From: a virus
DNA length: 22,808 bases
Virus record (IMG/VR): IMGVR_UViG_3300010413_000183
Coordinates: 1-22,808 of that record
Direction: 5' to 3' (one strand)
The position numbers and the translations under genes were made by a program. The notes under the pieces are model-generated. The model was not told the DNA's origin. It saw only the letters and a program-made list of their open reading frames with translations, and did not search any database. How positions within the stretch are numbered: position 1 is the stretch's first letter; every line of letters begins with the position of its first letter. Of the stretch, positions 1 to 7,335 are shown one piece after another.

Positions 1-108
1 GGTTTCGCGATAGCCCGGGATTTCCGCAGGTAAAATCATGCAAAGGTTTTGACCGGGGTTGGTTTTGACTAGTATTTTAAGATTATTATTTCAGAGGTGA
101 AAAATATT
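1..108. other. Leader ahead of the packaging genes
   Basis: This stretch holds no complete gene. A reading frame open from base 1 ends at a TAA at 31-33 and another open from base 3 ends at a TGA at 66-68. Either could be the last codons of a gene outside the window, but neither piece is recognisable. A nine-base direct repeat, GGTTTTGAC, lies at 45-53 and 61-69, so the copies are 16 bases apart. A ribosome site, AGAGGTG at 93-99, serves the first complete gene. Confidence 0.4.
49..92 (+). promoter_or_regulatory. Possible sigma70-type promoter(s) ahead of the head genes
   Basis: Two -35-like hexamers lie in the direct repeat: TTGACC at 49-54 and TTGACT at 65-70. The first has TATTTT at 73-78 after an 18-base spacer; the second has TATTTC at 87-92 after 16 bases. 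The -35 boxes are good and the -10 boxes weak, as might fit a promoter needing a phage late activator bound at the GGTTTTGAC repeats. This is inference from sequence alone; the region is AT-rich and chance matches are likely. Confidence 0.25.
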
Positions 109-327
109 ATGACAGATACAGATATCAGGATTCAGAATGCAGAGAAGAGGATTGAAGAATTGCGCAAGATGCAAAAAGAACTTTTAGGTGCTGATAAACA
201 ATTTGCACGGGCGCGTGTACCAATGAGAAGTTTTTTTTTGGGTATTTCCTCATTGGTAATGTTTGCGCTCGGTGGATGGAAACTTGTCGAGCTGGCGATT
301 GAGTTGATAAAATATTTTAGGGGATAG
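109..327 (+). CDS. Small single-pass membrane protein with coiled coil
   Basis: This 72-residue protein has a charged, probably helical N-terminus (about residues 8-32, with AEKRIEELRKMQKELL) and one hydrophobic segment at about 41-62. I place the start at the ATG at 109 because AGAGGTG at 93-99 sits at normal distance before it; the longer reading from GTG at 97 would use part of that ribosome site. It lies just before the terminase genes, 23 bases from the next start. Layout (cytoplasmic coil plus one membrane helix) resembles small holin-like or XhlA-like phage proteins, but no family is recognised and the function is unknown. Confidence 0.55.
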   Translation: MTDTDIRIQNAEKRIEELRKMQKELLGADKQFARARVPMRSFFLGISSLVMFALGGWKLVELAIELIKYFRG

Positions 328-350
328 CCGCACGGTCAAAATAAAAATGC

Positions 351-875
351 ATGGAATTAGTCACCCAGTCTGAATTTGCCAGGCGCACCGGGAAGAGCAA
401 GCAGGTTATCAGTCAGCTTGTGAAGCTCGGCAAGCTTCCGAAAAAAAAAGGGAGACTTGAATTTGAGAAATGCGAAAAAATATTAAACTCATTATCAAAA
501 CAAAATGGTGGAGGCCGACCGCCTAAAAATAAAATTCCGGTATTTGGCGACTTGGAGGGTGACGATAACTCTGAGATAGTATCAATTGAATTGGCATTGA
601 GAAAGGCACGTCTTGCAAAGGAAACTTTTTCAGCGAAAATTGCCGAGCTGGAGTACAAAGAGAAAGACAAAAAATCAATTCCAATTGGGGACATAGCAGA
701 TACAATCTCCCAGGTCAACGGTTCAATCCGGGAAAGGCTTTTGCAGGTAGGGAAAAAACTTGGCAGGCAATTGGAGGGAAAAACTGCAATTGAAATTACC
801 CAGGGGATAGAAGATGAGGTCAATGAAATTCTTACGGAGCTTTATAGCCTTAGCGGTGAGTCTATCGATGTTTAA
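351..875 (+). CDS. Terminase small subunit, Nu1-like
   Basis: The small terminase subunit recognises phage DNA and brings it to the large subunit for packaging. The 174-residue product begins with a winged helix-turn-helix-like region (about residues 4-45, QSEFARRTGKSKQVISQLVK) of the kind seen in lambda Nu1. A basic, glycine-rich linker follows (GGGRPPKNK), then a long helical region from about 75 to 170 with heptad-like spacing (RKARLAKETFSAKIAELEYK), as in subunit-assembly domains of this family. It directly precedes the large subunit and overlaps it by eight bases. The ribosome site at 351 is weak. Function is inferred from the helix-turn-helix plus position; the sequence is not a close match to any member I can recall. 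Confidence 0.78.
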   Translation: MELVTQSEFARRTGKSKQVISQLVKLGKLPKKKGRLEFEKCEKILNSLSKQNGGGRPPKNKIPVFGDLEGDDNSEIVSIELALRKARLAKETFSAKIAELEYKEKDKKSIPIGDIADTISQVNGSIRERLLQVGKKLGRQLEGKTAIEITQGIEDEVNEILTELYSLSGESIDV

Positions 876-2703
876 TGATTTAATTGCAAAAGTGATTTAT
901 CAGGCATACAAGCCACGGCCTAGGATTTCTCTTTCGGAATGCGCTGACCGACATCGATATATTTTAACTGCGGAGACGGCGCACCCCGGAAAATGGAAAA
1001 CAAGCTCCGTGGAATATACTCGCGGGATTATGGATGCAATATCTGACCTGCGATATCAAATAGTTGTCATTCGAAAACCTGCACAGGTGGGCGGGACTGA
1101 AATAATCCTGAATGCAATTTTATATTTTATGGCTCAGGACCCGAGCTCAATTCTTTGGGTATTGCCCACCCTGGAAATGGCAACAAAATATTCAAAAAAA
1201 AGACTTTCAACTATGATAAAGGATTGCAAGGTCCTGCATTCCCTTTTCTCGGATGATTTCGGGAAGAAAAAAAAATCAGATGATACCATTTTGAATAAAA
1301 TTTTTACCGGTGGCGAGATTGGCTTGGTTGGTAGCAATTCGGAATCAGGGGTATCCGGCGAGCCGAAGAGGTGTATATTTTTTGATGAGGTTGATAAATA
1401 TGAGGGTACGAGCGGCGGGGATACAATCAAACTCGGATTGAAAAGAAATACGACATATGAGGATTCTCGGAAGGCCGTTATTACCTCAACGCCAAGCGTA
1501 TCCGGGTTATCGGAAATTGATAAATGGTACGACAGATCTGACCGTCGGATTTATGAGGTGCCGTGTGCTATTTGCGGGCACTGGCAGGTTTTGAAATGGA
1601 AAAATATAACTGGTTTCAAAATTGCGACCGGTGAGTATGACCCTGGCCGGTCATTTTATGAGTGCCCGCATTGCAATTCTCCTTTGAATGACAGACAAAT
1701 AAATTCCATGGTCAAAAATGGTCGATGGAAAATAACCGGGAAATATACAGGTATAGCTGGTTTTGACATCGGGATTGAAATTATATCCCCATGGGTGAAA
1801 ATGTCTGAGACCGTTGCCGCATTCCTGGATGCAAAAAACAATCCGGAATATTTGCGGGAATGGGTAAATCTCTCTCTGGGAGAGAGTCATAATGATGCAA
1901 ATGTAGAGTTGAACGGCGACAAGCTCCAGGCCAGGGCCGAAGATTATGAGGCTGTGGTTCCAAATGGCGCCGGCTGCTTGATTTGCAGCGTGGACACCCA
2001 GGACGATAGGCTTGAAGCTCTATTGGTTGCGTTTGGTGAGCTTGAAGAGGCATGGATTATAGAACATCAAATATTTTTAGGTGACCCGTCCATTGTAGAT
2101 CCGCATGACCCGGTAAATCCATGGACGGTACTTGGGCAATATATTGAAAAAGAATTTCCGCATGAATCTGGGTCAATGATTCCTATACATACCACGGTTA
2201 TAGATGCCATGGGGCACCAAACCGATCAAGTTTATCGATTTGTAAAACCGAGACAGGTGAGAAATGTTTGGGCACTGAAGGGTATCCCGGGGAACGGTCC
2301 GATAATTTCAAAACGTCCTCATAAAAGTAATAAAGGCCGTGTTGATTTATTCCATGTTTCCGGATTTTCTGCAAAAGAGATTATTTATTCTAGGTTATTG
2401 CGGAATGAACCAGGTCCCGGATATTTCCATTTTACAAAACGATTGGATGCTGAATTCTTTGCCCAGGTGGCATCCGAAAAAAAAGTTGTCCGCAGGGACA
2501 AGCAACGCCGGGTTATTCGTAAATTTGTACCAATCCGCGCCAGGAACGAGGCCCTTGATTTATTAGTTTACGCTCTGGCCGGATTGCGGATATTAAATCC
2601 AGATCTGGAGCGCATGGCAAAATTATATTCGAGCGGACAGAAAATTAATGCCAAAACAGGACAAAAAACAATTCGCAGGGTGCGGTCCAGGGTGGAACAT
2701 TAA
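868..2703 (+). CDS. Terminase large subunit, lambda gpA family
   Basis: This is the packaging motor: an ATPase that drives DNA into the prohead and a nuclease that cuts the concatemer. Its 611 residues are close to lambda gpA (641). The Walker A-like loop is RKPAQVGGTE (about 69-78), Walker B is CIFFDEVD (169-176), and a coupling motif follows at VITSTPS (204-210). A CxxC pair at C233/C236 with a second at C266/C269 forms the zinc-ribbon-like insertion usual in this family. The nuclease half shows D376 in SVDTQDD, D446 in TVIDAMG and D564 in EALDLLVYAL, good candidates for metal ligands. I chose the ATG at 868, with GCGGTGAG just upstream and an overlap with the small subunit, over a start at 814 deep inside that gene. 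Confidence 0.95.
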   Translation: MFNDLIAKVIYQAYKPRPRISLSECADRHRYILTAETAHPGKWKTSSVEYTRGIMDAISDLRYQIVVIRKPAQVGGTEIILNAILYFMAQDPSSILWVLPTLEMATKYSKKRLSTMIKDCKVLHSLFSDDFGKKKKSDDTILNKIFTGGEIGLVGSNSESGVSGEPKRCIFFDEVDKYEGTSGGDTIKLGLKRNTTYEDSRKAVITSTPSVSGLSEIDKWYDRSDRRIYEVPCAICGHWQVLKWKNITGFKIATGEYDPGRSFYECPHCNSPLNDRQINSMVKNGRWKITGKYTGIAGFDIGIEIISPWVKMSETVAAFLDAKNNPEYLREWVNLSLGESHNDANVELNGDKLQARAEDYEAVVPNGAGCLICSVDTQDDRLEALLVAFGELEEAWIIEHQIFLGDPSIVDPHDPVNPWTVLGQYIEKEFPHESGSMIPIHTTVIDAMGHQTDQVYRFVKPRQVRNVWALKGIPGNGPIISKRPHKSNKGRVDLFHVSGFSAKEIIYSRLLRNEPGPGYFHFTKRLDAEFFAQVASEKKVVRRDKQRRVIRKFVPIRARNEALDLLVYALAGLRILNPDLERMAKLYSSGQKINAKTGQKTIRRVRSRVEH

Positions 2704-2708
2704 AAAAA

Positions 2709-2894
2709 ATGTGCGAAAATAAAAATTTACTGGATATAAAACAAAAAATACTTGACTGGATGGATGAAAATTCTTATCTTAACGGCAAAATTGAAGTGCA
2801 TGCAAGTGCGATAAAAAAAAATGTAATAATTTTTTTCATTGAGGAAATACGGGAAAATAATCATATTACTATTAAGAAGTCACGGATATTATGA
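2709..2894 (+). CDS. Small unknown protein after terminase
   Basis: This 61-residue reading frame starts five bases after the large terminase stop. It is lysine- and isoleucine-rich, with two short probable helices and no membrane segment or known motif (it includes KQKILDWMDENSYLNGKIEV). The ribosome site is poor: the nearest candidate, GGTGG at 2691-2695, is farther from the start than usual. The tight placement in the operon argues for a real gene, while the weak start and AT-rich composition argue against. No function can be given. Confidence 0.45.
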   Translation: MCENKNLLDIKQKILDWMDENSYLNGKIEVHASAIKKNVIIFFIEEIRENNHITIKKSRIL

Positions 2895-2912
2895 AAAAAT
2901 AAGTTAATCTAA

Positions 2913-2951
2913 AATATTATTGCCCTTATTGGGCAGTCGATAACCAATATT
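2913..2951. other. Hairpin-forming intergenic stretch
   Basis: Within the 125-base gap between the unknown gene and the gpW-like gene, TGCCC (2921-2925) and GGGCA (2931-2935) form a perfect five-base stem with a TTATT loop. AATATT at 2913-2918 and again at 2946-2951 could close an outer stem. It lies immediately ahead of the strong terminator hairpin. It may be part of a structured RNA leader, but the stem is short and the outer pairing is AT-only. Confidence 0.3.
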
Positions 2952-3003
2952 AAAGGACCGACATTTATCTTGTTTACCAAGATAGGTGTCGGTCCTTTTT
3001 TTT
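2952..3003 (+). terminator. Strong intrinsic terminator hairpin inside the head operon
   Basis: AAAGGACCGACA at 2952-2963 pairs perfectly with TGTCGGTCCTTT at 2987-2998. Two G-T wobble positions follow, and then TATCTTG (2966-2972) pairs with CAAGATA (2978-2984), leaving a TTTAC loop. That makes a nearly continuous stem of about 21 pairs, followed by a T tract through 3003. This is a textbook factor-independent terminator, but it sits between the terminase genes and the rest of the head genes, all on the same strand. It could instead be an antiterminated attenuator or an RNase III processing site. Confidence 0.8.
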
Positions 3004-3019
3004 ATGCACAGGAAAAGAT

Positions 3020-3235
3020 ATGGCAGGAATAACGTTAGCACAAGCAGAGACGGCACTCGCAAATGCCCTGGCAGCTCATGCGAAAGTATGTGCGTCTCAG
3101 GAATATAAAATCTCAGACCGTTCAAAAAAAAATGCAATGCTCTCAGAAATAGACGAATCTATTAAATTTTGGGACTCAAAGGTAAAGACACTTACAACCG
3201 GGGGCCGTCAAATTAGAAGGGCAATACCAATTTAA
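3020..3235 (+). CDS. gpW-like / DUF6148 head-tail connector protein
   Basis: The 71-residue product begins MAGITLAQAETALANALAAH, a pattern typical of small phage proteins grouped with lambda gpW or DUF6148. Their role is to fill or stabilise the connector below the portal once DNA is packaged. Helical N-terminal half, then a conserved-looking SEIDESIKFWDSKV region and a basic tail (GGRQIRRA). AGGAAAAG at 3009-3016 supports the ATG at 3020. Its position between terminase and portal, with a one-base TAATG overlap into the portal gene, matches the lambda order A-W-B. It would be the first gene expressed downstream of the terminator hairpin. Confidence 0.75.
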   Translation: MAGITLAQAETALANALAAHAKVCASQEYKISDRSKKNAMLSEIDESIKFWDSKVKTLTTGGRQIRRAIPI

Positions 3236-4830
3236 TGAGTTATAAAGGATTCAAAATATCAGGTTCGCGCAAAGAAATCCAGGTCCCAATTCATGGGATT
3301 GATAAAATAATTTCTTATATTGCACCAAAATGGGGACTTTCACGCCTCAAGGCCCGTGCGACTATGGCATGGGCGGAAACATTCTCAGGAGCTTCAAAAA
3401 CCCGTTCCGGGACAAAAAACTGGAAATATAACCAGGGCGACCCGGTAATCGAGACAATAAAAGACCTTCCGGACTTACAGGATAAATCTTCTGACCTATA
3501 TAGAAATAATCCGCTGGCAGGTGGGACCATAAATACCGGCGTTAATAATGTAATCGGGACCGGATTAAAATTTAATTCAGTGCTAAATGGAAAAATTTTA
3601 GGATTGTCTCCCGAGCAGGCAAAGGAAAAAGAAAAGGAAATTGAACGTCAATTCGCATCATGGTGCGAATATTGCGAAATTTCCAACAAAATGAAATTCG
3701 CAGACACTCAAGATTTGGCATTCCGGCAGATTTTAGAGAAAGGCGAGGCGCTAATTTTATTCACGAGCAAAAAAGATGTAAACAGAAATATAAATTTTCG
3801 TCTTCAATTTATTGATATCGAGCGATTGAATAATCCTGAGATGGAATCAGATTCCGATACTATGATATCAGGAATAAAATTTGATAAAAATACAGGCAGA
3901 CCTGAAAAATATCACATTCAAAACAGGCACCCAGCAAATTATACCGGAATTGAAAAAGATACTTGGATTATTATAGATGCCTTCCAGGGAAAAACCGGCC
4001 TGCCTAATATACTTCATTTATTTCATGTAAAATTTCCAGGCCAAATGCGCGGAATTCCCATCCTGGCCCCGGTTATGGAGAAATTGAAGCAACTCGACCG
4101 CTATATCGACGCTGAGACAATGCGAAAAGTTATCCAGGGCATGTTCACAGTGTTTATCGAGACCGATGAGGGCGAGGCGCCACTGCCTGGACAGGCCTCT
4201 GATATCGGCGACACAACTTCCACAGGATCAAACGGAACAGATACCGAAACACACCTGGATTATGGTTTAATTATGGACCTGAAGAAAGGTGAACGAGTTC
4301 AAATGGCCGACCCGGGCAAGACGGACCAGGCTTTTGAATCTTTTTTCCTGTCTAGCATAAAGATGATTTGCTCAGTGACAGGAATCCCTTATGAAATTTT
4401 ACTCAAAACTTTTAATGACTCTTACAGCGCCAGCCGCGCATCGCTTTTGGAAGCCTGGCGCTTTTTTAAAATTTGGAGGCATTGGCTTTCACGGCATTAT
4501 TGCCAGGAAGTTTTCAAGCGCTTCATGTGGGAATCGGTATCAAATGGAATAATTAAAGCCCCTGGATTTTTCATAAATTCAGAAATTCAAAATGCCTATC
4601 TTGGGTCTCAATGGATTGGCGATGGTATGGGGCAAATTGACCCCCTCAAAGAAGCTCTTGCAATACAAAAAAGACTTGAGATTCTCATTTCGAGCCGGAG
4701 CGAAGAATCAGCCGAACTCGGTAAAAATTTTGATGTGACTATGGACCAAATCGAAAAAGAGCAGCCGCAGGTCTCAAGAATAGCCCAGGCCGTCGGGATA
4801 CCTATAAATATCACCCTTGGGGGAGATTAA
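3235..4830 (+). CDS. Portal protein, lambda gpB family
   Basis: The portal forms the dodecameric ring at one head vertex through which DNA enters and leaves. At 531 residues it is nearly the size of lambda gpB (533). Family-typical features are the N-terminal stretch RNNPLAGGTINTGVNNVIG (about residues 88-106), a central beta-rich wing region with RLQFIDIERLNNPE, and the stem/crown region SVTGIPYEIL followed by NDSYSASRASLLEAWRFF (about 381-410), the best signature of this family. The C-terminal end has QWIGDGMGQIDPLKEALA, also conserved in gpB-type portals. The start overlaps the upstream stop by one base, and the gene ends one base before the protease start. Confidence 0.93.
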   Translation: MSYKGFKISGSRKEIQVPIHGIDKIISYIAPKWGLSRLKARATMAWAETFSGASKTRSGTKNWKYNQGDPVIETIKDLPDLQDKSSDLYRNNPLAGGTINTGVNNVIGTGLKFNSVLNGKILGLSPEQAKEKEKEIERQFASWCEYCEISNKMKFADTQDLAFRQILEKGEALILFTSKKDVNRNINFRLQFIDIERLNNPEMESDSDTMISGIKFDKNTGRPEKYHIQNRHPANYTGIEKDTWIIIDAFQGKTGLPNILHLFHVKFPGQMRGIPILAPVMEKLKQLDRYIDAETMRKVIQGMFTVFIETDEGEAPLPGQASDIGDTTSTGSNGTDTETHLDYGLIMDLKKGERVQMADPGKTDQAFESFFLSSIKMICSVTGIPYEILLKTFNDSYSASRASLLEAWRFFKIWRHWLSRHYCQEVFKRFMWESVSNGIIKAPGFFINSEIQNAYLGSQWIGDGMGQIDPLKEALAIQKRLEILISSRSEESAELGKNFDVTMDQIEKEQPQVSRIAQAVGIPINITLGGD

Positions 4831-4831
4831 C

Positions 4832-6223
4832 ATGAAAATAATTGATATACTATCGGCGCCATGGGCGATAATGCCGGAAAAGCATGCTGAAATTTTTAAT
4901 ATTTATGTCGGATACCATCAGGGTGATAAATTAGATCGGAATGACATCAAAGAGTTGCTCGCCAAAGAGTCAGATAAATCCGGGATAGATGAAAAATATC
5001 AGGTGGTTAATGATAAAGCTATTATAAATATTTCCGGTCCAATGATGAAAAACCCGAGCTGGGTAATGGAATATATATTCGGTGCCGCATCTATGGTAAA
5101 AATCGGGGAAGCAATTCAGTCCGCATCCATGGATAAAAAAGTGAACGCCATAATCTTAAATATAGACTCACCGGGCGGGACAGTTGACGGAACCGAAGAG
5201 CTTGGAAATATAATTTATCAGGCCAGGGAATTGAAACCAATTATTTCCTACACTGATGGAATGATGGCCAGCGCTGCGGTTTGGGTTGGTTCAGCCGCGC
5301 ATGAAATATATATTTCCGGTGAGACAGTGACGACCGGTTCAATCGGCGTGGCAACCTATCATGTTGACGCAAGCAAACTTTATGAGGATTTCGGGCTGAG
5401 AATAACCGATATCTATGCCGGCAAATATAAGCGAATTGCCTCAGATACCAAACCTCTCAGCAAAGAGGGGAAGGGTTATATCCAGGGGCAAATAGATGGT
5501 ATTTATAAAATCTTTGTTGATACAGTCGCGCGGTATCGTGGCGTCTCCAGCGAAGATGTTCTAAATAATATGGCCGATGGAAAATTATTTCTTGGTTCGG
5601 AAGCTATTAGAGTCGGATTGGTGGACGGTGTGCTATCAATGAGTGATTTAATAGCAATGGATTACCGGGACATAAAAACAGACAGGCCAGAAAATAAGAT
5701 AAAAACGGAGGTAAAACCCGTGGAAATTACAATTGATTATCTTCAAAAAGAACATTCAAAAGTTTTTGAAGATATTAAAAAAATAGGCGCTTCGGAAAAA
5801 GAGAAAGAAAAGGAATCTCTGAAAATCGAAGCGGAAGCGGGAGGGAAGAAATCCGAAAATGAACGGGTGAAAGCTATTTTATCCCTTGAAAATTTTGGAG
5901 ACCATGAACTGACGAAATCCTGTATTGCTGATATGAATTGCTCAGCCGGTGACGCTGCAATAAAATTCAATCAAGCACAAAAAGGCATTTTGAATCAAGC
6001 TGCAAAAAATATCAGCGATGGCACCCCTCCGCCTGTATCCCATGAACACGCGCCGGAAGTAACAAACAATAAAAATATTGATACTTCCAAAATGTCAACC
6101 GAAGATGCGGCAAAACATGAATGGGAAAACGACAAAAAAGTTCAGGAAGATTTCACAGATTTTGAATCATTCCTGGCATATAGGAAAAATGAGGATAATG
6201 TCCGCATTAAGGGAGGTAAATAA
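4832..6223 (+). CDS. S49-type head maturation protease with scaffold tail, lambda gpC-like
   Basis: This 463-residue protein cleaves head proteins in the prohead. The N-terminal ~290 residues form a SppA/ClpP-like fold: LNIDSPGGTVDGTEEL lines the substrate groove, MMASAAVW carries the likely nucleophile S147, and AGKYKRI supplies K198 or K200 as the general base, the same 51-53 residue spacing as in one-domain SppA enzymes. VTTGSIGV after the serine is also typical. The remaining ~170 residues are charged and helical, as expected of a scaffold. I take ATG 4832, six bases after GGGGGAG (4819-4825), over an upstream TTG. The lambda gpC/Nu3 arrangement is repeated here by an internal start. Confidence 0.9.
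   Translation: MKIIDILSAPWAIMPEKHAEIFNIYVGYHQGDKLDRNDIKELLAKESDKSGIDEKYQVVNDKAIINISGPMMKNPSWVMEYIFGAASMVKIGEAIQSASMDKKVNAIILNIDSPGGTVDGTEELGNIIYQARELKPIISYTDGMMASAAVWVGSAAHEIYISGETVTTGSIGVATYHVDASKLYEDFGLRITDIYAGKYKRIASDTKPLSKEGKGYIQGQIDGIYKIFVDTVARYRGVSSEDVLNNMADGKLFLGSEAIRVGLVDGVLSMSDLIAMDYRDIKTDRPENKIKTEVKPVEITIDYLQKEHSKVFEDIKKIGASEKEKEKESLKIEAEAGGKKSENERVKAILSLENFGDHELTKSCIADMNCSAGDAAIKFNQAQKGILNQAAKNISDGTPPPVSHEHAPEVTNNKNIDTSKMSTEDAAKHEWENDKKVQEDFTDFESFLAYRKNEDNVRIKGGK
5707..5722 (+). promoter_or_regulatory. Internal ribosome site and GTG start for the scaffold
   Basis: GGAGGT at 5707-5712 lies seven bases before a GTG at 5720-5722 that is in frame with the protease gene. The ribosome site is encoded by the codons for T-E-V in KTEVKPVE. 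Such a strong site inside a coding region, exactly at the junction between protease and scaffold regions, is unlikely to be chance. Confidence 0.7.
5720..6223 (+). CDS. Probable scaffold protein from internal start (Nu3-like)
   Basis: Translation from the GTG at 5720 would give a 167-residue protein identical to the C-terminal part of the protease. It is highly charged and mostly helical (ASEKEKEKESLKIEAEAGGK at about residues 24-43), rich in lysine and glutamate, with a central region SLENFGDHELTKSCIADMN and an acidic end (DFESFLAYRKNEDN). This mirrors lambda, where Nu3 scaffold is made from inside gene C and directs assembly of the major capsid protein before being degraded. The gene is followed directly by the decoration and capsid genes, which would be its partners. 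Evidence is sequence-based only: the reading frame, start and ribosome site are visible, but production is inferred. Confidence 0.68.
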   Translation: MEITIDYLQKEHSKVFEDIKKIGASEKEKEKESLKIEAEAGGKKSENERVKAILSLENFGDHELTKSCIADMNCSAGDAAIKFNQAQKGILNQAAKNISDGTPPPVSHEHAPEVTNNKNIDTSKMSTEDAAKHEWENDKKVQEDFTDFESFLAYRKNEDNVRIKGGK

Positions 6224-6225
6224 TC

Positions 6226-7317
6226 ATGGCTCTTACAGATGATGTAGTTCGCAAATATGAAAAAGGCGAAATAAATGAATTCCCGGTAAAGGCTGCGACA
6301 AAGATTTATGAGGGAGCTGCCGTTGGCGACGATGCTTCTGGTTATGCCAGAGGATTGGTTGCAGGTGACCCTTTCAGGGGGTTTTGTCTTGCCCAGGCAG
6401 ATAATTCCAGCGGTGCCGCAGGTGCCATAAACGTGAAGGTGCAAAAAGAGGGGATGGTTGAATTAACCATTACCAGCGTAGCTCTTACCGATGTCGATGC
6501 TGATGTTTACGCATCTGCCGACGGGACATTTACGCTAACGCCTGGCAGTAATACCAGAATTGGAACAGTTGCCAGATTTGTTTCTGCAAATACGGCAATG
6601 GTATCATTTGCAGCTTCCGGGTCTTCCGGTGGTGGAACCGGTGATTTAATAGATACCGCACAAATCAGAGATGAGGCCGTTACAGTTGGCAAAATGGCAG
6701 ACCTGACAAGAGGTTCGATTATATCAGGACAAACCGCAAACAATAGACCGACCGCATTGGATGCGAAAACATCTGGTCAAATTTTAGTCGGAGACGGTAC
6801 TGATTTAGCTTCTGTGGCAGTAAGTGGTGACATCACGCTCGCAGCAAATGGCGCCGTGGCTATCGCATCAGGTGTTATCGTTAACGCGGATGTGAATGCC
6901 AGCGCTGCCATCGCTGGTAGTAAAATTTCACCTACATTTGCAGGTCCGGTATATCCGCTTTACACAGTTACGACCGATGCTACAGCCGATAATCTGACAC
7001 ATACCGCAGCCATGATGGTTGGAGGGTTAATGCTCAGAGACCCTGCAGGGGGTGCCAGAAGTGACGTGACCGATACAGCCGCAAATCTGGTTGCTGCAAT
7101 ATCAGGATGTGCCGTAGGATCTTCTTTCTGGTATGTTGTGCGCAACACTGCTGACGCGGCTGAGACGATAACCATGACAGCCGGTGCGGGCGTAACCCTA
7201 TCAGGGACTATGACAATTGCACAAAACAACACGAAAATATTTCTTGGTGTTGTGACAAATGCAACTGCCAGCTCTGAAGCGGTTACATTTTACAGCATTG
7301 GAACTATGGTCCATTAA
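6226..7317 (+). CDS. Head decoration protein (DUF2190-like) fused to beta-rich C-terminal domain
   Basis: Residues 1 to about 128 resemble small head-decoration proteins of the gpD/DUF2190 kind: KYEKGEINEFPVKAATKIYE followed by VGDDASGYARGLVAGDPFRG and a beta-rich core. Such proteins bind the expanded capsid surface and stabilise it. A glycine/serine linker (SGSSGGGTGD, about 131-140) leads to a fibre-like spacer with NADVNASAAIAGSKIS, then to a separate beta domain from about 243 to 363. That domain contains GGLMLRDPAGGARSDVTDTA and NTADAAETITM, a pattern I recognise from other phage structural proteins of unknown function. At 363 residues the protein is about three times lambda gpD. GGGAGGT at 6211-6217 is its ribosome site. 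The C-terminal domain is probably displayed on the capsid. Confidence 0.72.
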   Translation: MALTDDVVRKYEKGEINEFPVKAATKIYEGAAVGDDASGYARGLVAGDPFRGFCLAQADNSSGAAGAINVKVQKEGMVELTITSVALTDVDADVYASADGTFTLTPGSNTRIGTVARFVSANTAMVSFAASGSSGGGTGDLIDTAQIRDEAVTVGKMADLTRGSIISGQTANNRPTALDAKTSGQILVGDGTDLASVAVSGDITLAANGAVAIASGVIVNADVNASAAIAGSKISPTFAGPVYPLYTVTTDATADNLTHTAAMMVGGLMLRDPAGGARSDVTDTAANLVAAISGCAVGSSFWYVVRNTADAAETITMTAGAGVTLSGTMTIAQNNTKIFLGVVTNATASSEAVTFYSIGTMVH

Positions 7318-7335
7318 AAAGGAGGTTGAAATATA

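Noticed and set aside
1-68. Partial coding ends at the left edge
   Set aside because: Two frames are open for 10 and 21 codons; both are too short to recognise and either could be chance, so no gene is called.
413-823. Minus-strand frame of 136 codons opposite the small terminase gene
   Set aside because: Serine/phenylalanine-rich shadow of lysine/glutamate-rich coding sequence, without a start signal.
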